A stretch of DNA of 64,000 bases from the NCBI GenBank assembly GCA_963727495.1, contig CAVSGQ010000003.1:1-64000 (forward strand). Direction: 5' to 3'. This document shows, piece after piece, positions 1-7,205 of this stretch. The notes beneath the pieces are model-generated. The model had not been told where the DNA came from. It did not search any database and saw nothing but the letters and a program-made list of their open reading frames with translations. The DNA comes from Actinophytocola sp963727495. Lineage in GTDB: Bacteria > Actinomycetota > Actinomycetes > Mycobacteriales > Pseudonocardiaceae. The stretch's first letter is position 1. The number at the start of each line of letters is the position of its first letter. A program made the translations under genes and the position numbers.

Positions 1-45
1 GCCGAGGTCAATGCCGAGTGCGTACATGACGATGCTCCGGGAGAG

Positions 46-1509
46 TCAGGGACGGGACAGTTCTGCCAACATGCCTTCACACGAGCGGACGGCCACCCTG
101 GCGGCGACCGCGAGCTCGTAGCTGGTGAGCGGGTTCTCCGCGCGGCGCTGCCAGCGGGTCAGCGCCTCGGTCGCCGCGGCGGTGAGCTCCGGCGACGGGG
201 CGTCGGGCGGCAGCCGCAGCCGCTGGTGGGCCGCGCCGCCCGCGCCGCCGATCACCCGCTCCAGATCGGCGACGACGTCCTCCTTGCCGGACACCCACCC
301 CGACCGCAGGCCGGAGAGCACCCGCAGCTCGTTGAACGGGTGCGCGGAGGCCACGACCGCCTCGACCTCGGCGGCCACCACGTCCGAGCCCGGGCCGGTG
401 GACTGCCGGACCACCTCCGCCACGGCGAGCAGGGCCGAGCGGCACTTCAGCACGTCGCGGCGCTCGAAGAACAGCGACGTCAACAGGTCCTGCAGCTCGC
501 CCAGCCCGCTGCGCTCGGCCAGCTCCCTGGCGAGCTCGGTGGCGGTGGCGGCGACCTTGCGGCGCAGCATCGTGCTCGCCAGCCGCACGCCGAACACCCC
601 GAACCGGTCGAGCAGCGCGGTCCGCTCCAGCTCGGTGAGCCCCAGCTCCGGGCGGGTCGAGACGAACCGGTCGGCGGACAGCAGCAGCTCCTCCGCGTCG
701 CGCACCGGCAGCTCCGCGATCGTGCGCAGCTGCCCGACCTCCTCCTCGGTCAGCGTCACCGCGGTCTCCGCGAGCAACCCTGCGACCGGGATCACCGACT
801 GCACGAGCCGGCGCACGTTCGGGTCCTCGCCCAGCCGCGTCGCGACGCGGCGGGCCGACGCCATCGAGTCCAGCCGACCGACCGCGATCTCGTCTGCCCG
901 CGACAGCACGGCGATCGCGTTCACCGGGCTGGGCCGGGAGACCTCCGAGTCGTGGAACGCGCGCAGGAACTCGACGTCGCCGGCGTGCAGGTGGCGCATC
1001 AGGTAGAGGACCGCGTCGGCGGGCGTCTCCTCCTCGTCGGGCACCAGCAGGTCCCACGTGCGCCGCGCGGCGGACTCCGACAGCGACCCGATGCCCGGCG
1101 TGTCCACCAGCGTCACCGAGCGCAGCGCCTGCGCGGGCCAGGTCACGACGAGCTCGTCGACGTCGTCGGCGGCCAGCCCGCCGAGGTCGATGTCGAGCTG
1201 GCCGTCGTCCCGGGTGAACCGCAGCTGCCGCTGCTCCTGACCGACCTGGGCACACACCTGGTAGCTCTGGCCGTCCTGGTACCAGGTGACGATCCGGGTG
1301 CACTCGCCGGCGTCGGTCGGCGCCAGCCGCTCCCCGACGAGCGCGTTGAGCAGCGTGGACTTGCCGGCCTTGACCCGGCCGGCGACGGCGACCCGCAGCG
1401 GCTGGTCCAGCCTGTCGCGCACCGCGGCCAGCCGGGCCGCGTACCGGGTGCCCCGGTACACGTCGAGAGCGCGGTCGAGCACCGCTCGGGTCCGGTCCAC
1501 GAGGCTCAC
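46..1509 (-). CDS. iniC: Dynamin-like GTPase, IniC-like
   Basis: A 487-residue dynamin-family GTPase, the last gene of an iniB-iniA-iniC-like operon. The P-loop GRVKAGKS lies at residues 44-51, the switch/G3 motif DTPG at 136-139 and a G4-like SRAD near residue 200; a helical C-terminal half follows. The length is close to mycobacterial IniC. The GTG start overlaps the stop of the upstream GTPase in a GTGA quadruplet, which indicates translational coupling. IniA/IniC-type proteins remodel membranes under cell-wall stress in mycobacteria; that role is transferred here by family and gene order. No membrane-inserting hydrophobic hairpin as clear as the partner's is seen, so it may act as the soluble half of a heteromeric pair. 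Confidence 0.85.
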   Translation of the reverse strand: MSLVDRTRAVLDRALDVYRGTRYAARLAAVRDRLDQPLRVAVAGRVKAGKSTLLNALVGERLAPTDAGECTRIVTWYQDGQSYQVCAQVGQEQRQLRFTRDDGQLDIDLGGLAADDVDELVVTWPAQALRSVTLVDTPGIGSLSESAARRTWDLLVPDEEETPADAVLYLMRHLHAGDVEFLRAFHDSEVSRPSPVNAIAVLSRADEIAVGRLDSMASARRVATRLGEDPNVRRLVQSVIPVAGLLAETAVTLTEEEVGQLRTIAELPVRDAEELLLSADRFVSTRPELGLTELERTALLDRFGVFGVRLASTMLRRKVAATATELARELAERSGLGELQDLLTSLFFERRDVLKCRSALLAVAEVVRQSTGPGSDVVAAEVEAVVASAHPFNELRVLSGLRSGWVSGKEDVVADLERVIGGAGGAAHQRLRLPPDAPSPELTAAATEALTRWQRRAENPLTSYELAVAARVAVRSCEGMLAELSRP

Positions 1510-3323
1510 TTCGCCACCGCCTCCGCTCGCTGCCGCAGCTGGCGCAGCCTGCCCAGCTCGGCGTCGACGTCCTTGAGCCGCCGCTCCCGCTCGGCCTCGG
1601 TCTTCTTCGCGGCCTCGGTCGCCGCGGTCAGCGCCTTCGCGTTGGACTTGTTCAGCTCCTCGGCGAGCGTGGTGTAGTGGTCGCGCAGCTCGCGCTGCAC
1701 CCTGCGCAGCGTGTCCTTGGAGTCCTTGGCGGCCACGAAGGTGATCTTGTCGCAGTACTTGCGCACCGCGTTCCTGGCCTCCGAGCGGCGCTTCTGGATC
1801 TGCCGCTTCTTCTCCTCCTTGAGCCCGCGGTGGCCGAGCACCAGGCCGATGCCGATACCGATCGGGCCGAGCATGACGCCCACCATGCTGCCCAGGACGG
1901 TGAACATCATCGCGCTGCCGTAGGCGCTCTTGAGCGCGACCAGCGCCTGCTTGACCACGCGCATCTTCTGCAGGTCCAGGTCGTCGCCGAGCCCGCCCGC
2001 GTCGGCGAGCGGCGTCGGGTCGTGCACGTCGAAGTGCCGGTACATGCCGCCGGACGCCTCGCGGAAGTGCTCGCCGACCCGCTCGCTCAGCTCGGTGGCC
2101 CGGTCGCGCAGGTGCTCGTAGTTGGTCAGCAGCTCCGCGGCGGTCCGCGACTGCAGCCACGAGCCGAGCTCCGACCACGTGTCGGCCGGGTCGCCCGCCT
2201 CGACGGCCGCGTCGGCCTCCTTGATGACCTCGCGGATCCGGGCCCGCAGGTCGAAGTCGATGTCGGAGCTGAGGTCGCCGATCCCGTCGTTGAGGGTCTG
2301 GTTCCACTTCGCCGCGGCCGTCTTCAGCGACTCCACGTGCGACTTGACCGCCGTCAGCTCGTCGACCACGCGTTGCGCCGCGGCCGGGTCGGCGAGCGCC
2401 TCGCGCTCCGCGGCGAACGACGTCTCGAGGTGGTCGCACAGCGACACGACCTCGGCCGCCGCCTCGGCCGCGAGCCGCTTCTCCGCCGAGCCGCCCACCT
2501 GGTCGCGGACCAGTTGGATCAGCGCGGGGAAGCCGGACTCGGCGTTCAGCTCGGCGTCGCCGTTCTTGACCGCCCGGGCGCGCAGGGCCGAGGACACCGC
2601 GATGAGCGGCACCTCCACCCCCGCCGCCTGGAGGTGGCCGGCGTCGAGGTCGCGGATGCGGCGCCACGCGGGGTAGAAGTCCGTCTTGGTGAACACGCAG
2701 GCCACGGTCGGGCACATGGACCGGGCGCGGTGCAGGAAGTTCATCTCGCTGCGGGTCAGCTCCTGGGCCGCGCTGGTCACGAACAGCACCGCGTCGGCGA
2801 GGGAGATCGCGGCGAGGCTCGCCGCCGAGTGCGCCGAGCCGAGCCCGCCGATGCCCGGGGTGTCGACGAGGACCAGCCCGGTGGCGAGGATGGTGCGCGG
2901 GATCCGGATCTCGACGCCGGTGACCCGGGCCGGTTCGGTGTGGCCGTTGCCGCCGGCTCCCTCGACGACGTGGCGGCGCACGTCGGCGAGGTCGATGCCC
3001 TCGCGGGGGGAGTTCTCGCCCTCGTGCAACAGCTCGGCGACGGCCGTCTCGCCGTGCCGCACGAAGGTGGGCACCGCGGTGGCGGCGTCGTCGTCGACCG
3101 GGCAGACCGGCGCGCCGACGAGGGCGTTGACCAGCGAGCTCTTGCCCTGCTTGAACTCGCCCGCGATGACGACGTTGATCACCGGGTCGGCGAGCCGGCG
3201 GCGGGCCTCGGTGAGCCGGGTCGCGAGATCCGGCCGGTCGAACACCTCGCACGCCTTCAGGCCCAGGTCCACCAGGTCCGTCGCCTGCGCGGCGACGGCC
3301 GGTGCGGTGGCCGGCTTCGTCAT
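1506..3323 (-). CDS. iniA: Dynamin-like GTPase, IniA-like
   Basis: A 605-residue dynamin-like GTPase. The P-loop GEFKQGKS is at residues 55-62, the G3 motif DTPGIGG near 153 and the G4 motif TKTD near 214. A glycine-rich hydrophobic stretch around residues 470-500 (MMFTVLGSMVGVMLGPIGIG) fits the membrane-inserting paddle of bacterial dynamins and is followed by a strongly basic segment and a C-terminal coiled coil. It lies between an IniB-like gene and an IniC-like gene on the same strand, the order of the mycobacterial isoniazid-inducible operon. The ATG start follows a 133-base gap that holds a hairpin. The function as a GTP-driven membrane remodeller is inferred from the family. Confidence 0.87.
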   Translation of the reverse strand: MTKPATAPAVAAQATDLVDLGLKACEVFDRPDLATRLTEARRRLADPVINVVIAGEFKQGKSSLVNALVGAPVCPVDDDAATAVPTFVRHGETAVAELLHEGENSPREGIDLADVRRHVVEGAGGNGHTEPARVTGVEIRIPRTILATGLVLVDTPGIGGLGSAHSAASLAAISLADAVLFVTSAAQELTRSEMNFLHRARSMCPTVACVFTKTDFYPAWRRIRDLDAGHLQAAGVEVPLIAVSSALRARAVKNGDAELNAESGFPALIQLVRDQVGGSAEKRLAAEAAAEVVSLCDHLETSFAAEREALADPAAAQRVVDELTAVKSHVESLKTAAAKWNQTLNDGIGDLSSDIDFDLRARIREVIKEADAAVEAGDPADTWSELGSWLQSRTAAELLTNYEHLRDRATELSERVGEHFREASGGMYRHFDVHDPTPLADAGGLGDDLDLQKMRVVKQALVALKSAYGSAMMFTVLGSMVGVMLGPIGIGIGLVLGHRGLKEEKKRQIQKRRSEARNAVRKYCDKITFVAAKDSKDTLRRVQRELRDHYTTLAEELNKSNAKALTAATEAAKKTEAERERRLKDVDAELGRLRQLRQRAEAVAK

Positions 3324-3383
3324 GATCGCTCCTGTATGGACTGTAAGTGGGTCAGGACACGAGGCAGCGGGCGGCCCCGGCCT

Positions 3384-3421
3384 GGGCGTGCCCGAGGGAT
3401 CTGGATCCGTCGGACACGCCC
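3384..3421 (-). terminator. Hairpin between iniB-like and iniA-like genes
   Basis: An inverted repeat pairs gggcgtgcccga (3384-3395) with tcggacacgccc, with one mismatch and a 14-base loop. It has no T-run. Its place between the first and second gene suggests partial termination or mRNA-end protection that would give more IniB than GTPase; this is inference. Confidence 0.4.
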
Positions 3422-3456
3422 CGCAGCCCGGTCCTGCCCGCTTCGCGTACTGGCTC

Positions 3457-4416
3457 CTACTGGGCGGCGACGGTGTCGTCGCCGCTGATGGCGATGTCGT
3501 TGTCCTCGACCACCGAGGTGTCGTTGTCCTGGATCGCGACGACCGTGTCGTGGCTGTCCGTGGTGTCGTTGTCCTCGATGGTGATGTCGTCGTCGGACAC
3601 GGTGGTCTCGGTGACGATCGTGGTGTCGTTGTCCTCGACGTTGGTGCCGGTGGCGTCGCCGCCGCCGGAGGAGATCGCCGAGCCGTCCTCGAGGGTGTTG
3701 TCCGAGACGTTGGAGACGTTGCCGTTGCCGAAGCCGACCGCGCTGTCCTCCACGTCCACGTCGTTCAGGTTGGTCACGTCGCCGTCACCGAAGTTGAACG
3801 TCGAGCCCTCGGCGTCGCCGTCGACCTGGACGGTCTGGTTGTCGTCGCCGACGACCGCGTCCTCGACGTTGCCGCCCGCGTTGATCCCGGTGTTGACGCC
3901 GGTGTTCACGCCGGTGGCGTCGCCGCCGGCCAGCACCGCACCGTCGCCGGTGTTCGCCTGGCCGAAGTTGTCGCCGTCGATGATCTGGGCGCCGTCGCCG
4001 GACGCGTTGTTGACGTCCACGTCACCGAACACGTTGCCGTCGACGTTGACGCTGTTGTCGACGCTGTTGTCGATCAGGTTGGTGATGTAGTCGTCACCCT
4101 CGTAGGTCTGGTAGGTGACGTAGTTCAGGTGCTGGATGACCTGCTCGACGTTCTGCGTGTGTCCGGCGGCCGAGGCCGGCCCGCCACCCCCGCTGTAACC
4201 ACCCTGTACCGCGGACCGGGCCTCCTGGGGCACCGACGGGTCGGCGCAGGCGGCCTGGACGGCGCCGGGCATGTCCACACCGGACAGATCGTGGTCCGTC
4301 ACGCCCTGCGCGGCGAGCATGCCGTGCGGGTCCTCCGCGTACTGGGCGGCGAAGCTACGGTCGGTGAGCAGGTTGTGGATGAACTCCTGCAGCACTTCGC
4401 TGACGTTGATGGCCAT
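3457..4416 (-). CDS. iniB: IniB-like N-terminal domain protein with Asp/Asn-rich repeat tail
   Basis: A 319-residue protein. The first ~70 residues (MAINVSEVLQEFIHNLLTDR onward, including AAQGVTDHDLSGVDMPGAV) match the pattern of the IniB N-terminal domain. The rest is low complexity, rich in Asp, Asn, Thr, Val and Gly, with short repeats such as EDNDTT, QDNDTS and EDNDIA, and with alternating VDVN/NVSN pieces that suggest a beta-solenoid or an extended acidic surface. There is no signal peptide. The start has a strong ribosome binding site (gaggagg six bases upstream). It is the first gene of the ini-like operon and lies directly downstream of the LuxR-type regulator. Mycobacterial IniB is glycine/alanine rich; this acidic tail is different. 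The biochemical function is unknown. Confidence 0.8.
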   Translation of the reverse strand: MAINVSEVLQEFIHNLLTDRSFAAQYAEDPHGMLAAQGVTDHDLSGVDMPGAVQAACADPSVPQEARSAVQGGYSGGGGPASAAGHTQNVEQVIQHLNYVTYQTYEGDDYITNLIDNSVDNSVNVDGNVFGDVDVNNASGDGAQIIDGDNFGQANTGDGAVLAGGDATGVNTGVNTGINAGGNVEDAVVGDDNQTVQVDGDAEGSTFNFGDGDVTNLNDVDVEDSAVGFGNGNVSNVSDNTLEDGSAISSGGGDATGTNVEDNDTTIVTETTVSDDDITIEDNDTTDSHDTVVAIQDNDTSVVEDNDIAISGDDTVAAQ

Positions 4417-4538
4417 TGTTCCTCCTCGATCGGGCTGCGGCCCGTGCCTTTGTCGGCCGTGACACCAGAGTGCGGGTGACGGCCGCGTACGGGCATCGGG
4501 GAGACCCCCGTGACGTAGGGGGGCCGCTAGGGGATAGA

Positions 4539-4557
4539 TCGGAGGCTAGCCCTCCGA
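4539..4557. promoter_or_regulatory. Palindrome upstream of the iniB-like gene
   Basis: TCGGAGGCTAGCCCTCCGA is a 7-bp inverted repeat with a 5-base centre, 123 bases upstream of the iniB start. A second imperfect repeat (ccccc/ggggg around gtgacgta) lies at about 4505-4522. The site sits in the promoter region between the regulator gene and iniB, so it is a candidate operator for the LuxR-type regulator. Confidence 0.35.
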
Positions 4558-4632
4558 CGTGTCGGTACGGCCACAGAAACCTGGACAAATTCCCAGCGTG
4601 AGGTCCGATTTGCGCTCCTGGCGCTCGGCCGG

Positions 4633-6924
4633 TCACCCAGGGTCAGGAACGATCTCCCGCAGCACCGCCAGCAGCTCGGCGCGGGACCCGGCGCCGAGCT
4701 TGGAGCGGATGCGGGCGACGTGGTGCTCGACCGTCTTGGGCGCGATGTAGAGCTGCGCGCCGATCTCCCGGTGGGTGCTCCCGGCGAGCACCAGCTTGGC
4801 GACCGCCAGCTCGCGCTCGGACAGGCCGCCGGTCCGGCCGACCCGGGCGGCGGGCTGTGCCTCGGCACCCGCCGAGTCCGGTTCGGACAGTTCGCGGGCA
4901 CGCTCCAGCAGGCGGCGGGCGGCGACCGGGTCGGCGGTGTGGATGGCAGCCTGGCCGGCGAGCCGGGAGGCCTCCCAGGGCAGCTGCACGGCGGCGAGAC
5001 CGTCGGTCACCGCGAGCACGGTGTCGGGCGCGACGGCCTTGCCCGCAAGGACTTCCGCCCACAGCGACGCGGCGGCGCGCTGCGCGTCGGCGCGCGGTCC
5101 GGCCCCGGTGACCTCACCGAGGCGGCGGGCCTGGGCGGCGACCTCGGCGGCGTCGCCCTCCGCGACGGCGACCTGGACGCGCAGCCAGCCCAGCGCCGCC
5201 GCCCACGCGGGCGGCCTGCCGAGACCCTCGACCGTGCGCTCCAGCAGCGCGATCACCGGCTCGGCCCGGCGGCGCTGGTGCAGCCGCGCGGCGGCGACGA
5301 GCAGTTCCTCGGCCGCTTCCAGGTGCCAGAGGTCCACGACCCGGCGGGCGAGCGCGGGCTCGACCCCGCCCCAGACGGCCCGCAGCCCGGCGATGTCGCC
5401 GCGCCGCCGCGCGATGCCGGCGGCGATGGCGGCCCGCAGCAGGCGTTCCCGGCCGGGCAGCTCGCCCTCGGGCCCGGCGAGCACCGCGAGCGCGGTGTCG
5501 TAGCGGCCGGCCCGCATCCGCGCCCAGGCGAGCAGCAGCCGGTGCCGCTCGGCGGCCGCCGGCCCGCCGGTCCCGGCGGCCCGTTCCAGCAGGTGCTCGG
5601 CGGCGGCCAGGTCCCCCGTGGCCACCGCGACGATCGCGCCGAGCGCGTGCGGGGTGTCCGGCAGGACGGCGGTCGGCGCGGCCCGTTCGGCCGCCTCGGC
5701 CGCCTCGATGAGCAGCGGCACGGCCGCGTCGGGGTCGGTGGCGGCCGTGAGCGCGGCCTCGGCGAGGCGGGCGCCCCGCTCGGGCAGGGCGGCGCGGGCC
5801 TGCTCGATCCGGCCGACCCCGACCAGCACCGGGATCGCCATCACCGGGTCCGCGGCCAGCAGCGCGTCCGCGGCACGCTCGGCCCGGCCGTCCTGGGCGG
5901 CGGCCGCACCCGCGAGACGGGTGAGCCTGGGGTCCTCGGTCGTGGCGTCGACGTCGACCGGGAGGCCGAGCAGCGCGCCCGCCTCGGCCCGGCCGGCGAC
6001 GGTGTCGGCCGGGTCGGCGCCCGCCTCGTCGGCGTCGTCGAACCAGGCGAGGGCGGCCGCGGGATCGGTGAACCGCACCGACTCGCCGGCCTGCACGTAG
6101 ATCGCCGCGACGGTCGGGGTGCGCACGCGGGCGGCGCGCAGCTGGGTCGCGGTGGCCACCGGGTCGGCGCCGGCGGCGACCAGCGCCCGGCCGACCGCGT
6201 CGTGCAGCCTGCGCCGCTCGGCCGCGGACTGCTCGCCGAGCACGGCCTCGGCCACGGCCGGCACCATCCGCTCGCCGTCCGGCACGAGCATGCCCTCGTC
6301 GCGGAGGGTGCGCAGCGTCGCGGCCAGCTCGCCGGCGTCGATGCCGGCGGCGGCGGCGAGCACGTCGTCGGCGAGGTCGAGCCGCAGCGCCAGCACCCGG
6401 GCGAGGGCGGAGACGCCCGCTGCCAGCACGGCGAAGCGTCGCTGCACCCGGGCCACGAGCGCGGGGGCGGGAGCGCCCGGCGCGGCCCCGGCGAGCGCGG
6501 CGGCGACGGCGGCCATCCCGGCGGACGCCTCGTGCACCGCGGCGGCCGTGTCGGGCGAGACCGTGCGCCCGGTCACGGTGGCGACCAGGGTGGCCACCTC
6601 GTCGCGGTCGAGCGGCCCGGCCACCTCGACCCCGCCGCCCGCGACGGCCTCGTCGAGCGCGGCGAGCTCGGGACTGTCGATGGTCGGCCGCCGCGAGATC
6701 GCCATCGGCACGCCGTCGCGCGCCGCGGCGGCGAGCGTCGTCAGCGCGTCGGGCCCGAGCCGGTGCGCGTCGTCCACGACGACCAGTGCGCCGTCCGCGC
6801 GGGCCGCCGCCAGCCCGGTCCGGAGGTCACCCGCGACCCACCACGTCTTCGGCCCGAAGGCGCCCGCAAGCCGCCGGAGACGGAAGGTCCGCCCGGCGCC
6901 GTCGACTCCCACGACCACGGCCAC
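4633..6924 (-). CDS. LuxR-family large ATP-binding regulator, IniR-like
   Basis: A 763-residue regulator of the MalT/LAL type. The N-terminus carries a P-loop-like GVDGAGRT in which the usual lysine is arginine, and a Walker B-like ALVVVDDAHRL near residue 55. A long alanine-rich TPR-like helical region follows, and a C-terminal GerE/LuxR helix-turn-helix lies at about 695-755 (LSERELAVAKLVLAGSTHRE, then APKTVEHHV). The GTG start at 6924 begins right at the ATPase beta-strand. It sits directly upstream of iniB on the same strand. In M. tuberculosis the iniBAC locus is also neighboured by a large ATPase/LuxR-type regulator, IniR, so control of the downstream ini genes is the likely role. The P-loop change may reduce ATP hydrolysis. 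Confidence 0.78.
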   Translation of the reverse strand: MAVVVGVDGAGRTFRLRRLAGAFGPKTWWVAGDLRTGLAAARADGALVVVDDAHRLGPDALTTLAAAARDGVPMAISRRPTIDSPELAALDEAVAGGGVEVAGPLDRDEVATLVATVTGRTVSPDTAAAVHEASAGMAAVAAALAGAAPGAPAPALVARVQRRFAVLAAGVSALARVLALRLDLADDVLAAAAGIDAGELAATLRTLRDEGMLVPDGERMVPAVAEAVLGEQSAAERRRLHDAVGRALVAAGADPVATATQLRAARVRTPTVAAIYVQAGESVRFTDPAAALAWFDDADEAGADPADTVAGRAEAGALLGLPVDVDATTEDPRLTRLAGAAAAQDGRAERAADALLAADPVMAIPVLVGVGRIEQARAALPERGARLAEAALTAATDPDAAVPLLIEAAEAAERAAPTAVLPDTPHALGAIVAVATGDLAAAEHLLERAAGTGGPAAAERHRLLLAWARMRAGRYDTALAVLAGPEGELPGRERLLRAAIAAGIARRRGDIAGLRAVWGGVEPALARRVVDLWHLEAAEELLVAAARLHQRRRAEPVIALLERTVEGLGRPPAWAAALGWLRVQVAVAEGDAAEVAAQARRLGEVTGAGPRADAQRAAASLWAEVLAGKAVAPDTVLAVTDGLAAVQLPWEASRLAGQAAIHTADPVAARRLLERARELSEPDSAGAEAQPAARVGRTGGLSERELAVAKLVLAGSTHREIGAQLYIAPKTVEHHVARIRSKLGAGSRAELLAVLREIVPDPG

Positions 6925-7003
6925 GCGTTCGTGCCTCCTCCGACCGGATGCCGGAATACTACAAACCGGCCCTCGGTGTAGAGGATCGCCCGGGAGGGCG
7001 TGA

Positions 7004-7152
7004 TCAGAACGCCGCAGCGGGAAGCCCGTCGCCGACGAGCGTGCTCCGCACGATCCCCGCGTCGCCGCCGCCGGAGCCGAGACCGCCGGAGAACGGCTGG
7101 TCGGTCCGGGTGTACTCGCCCGGGAACCGGTAGGCGGACAGCTCGTCGTCAC
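7004..7152 (-). pseudogene. Possible C-terminal gene remnant
   Basis: An open frame reading ...DDELSAYRFPGEYTRTD and ending GDGLPAAAF-stop has nearly uniform G/C third positions and a protein-like composition, but no convincing start. It runs upstream into the terminator hairpin and end of the next gene. It looks like the tail of a lost gene; the family was not recognised. It could also be chance in GC-rich DNA. Confidence 0.25.
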
Positions 7153-7170
7153 CGGCTGCCCCGGCGGCGC

Positions 7171-7194
7171 GCCCACCCGCGGGAGCGGGTGGGC
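7171..7194 (-). terminator. Hairpin terminator after the DUF6351 gene
   Basis: A perfect 10-bp stem, gcccacccgc (7171-7180) with gcgggtgggc (7185-7194), and a 4-base loop lie 12 bases beyond the stop of the minus-strand gene. There is no T-run, which is usual for actinomycetes. Confidence 0.6.
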
Positions 7195-7205
7195 CGCCGG
7201 GAGCG

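Noticed and set aside
46..3252. A 1068-residue open frame on the minus strand spanning both GTPases
   Set aside because: Only its last 487 codons (iniC-like) are real; the first part is an arginine-rich off-frame reading of the iniA-like gene.
226..3488. Long plus-strand open frames opposite the ini genes
   Set aside because: High GC opens antisense frames; their composition (His/Arg/Val/Gly-rich, no domain) is that of shadows.
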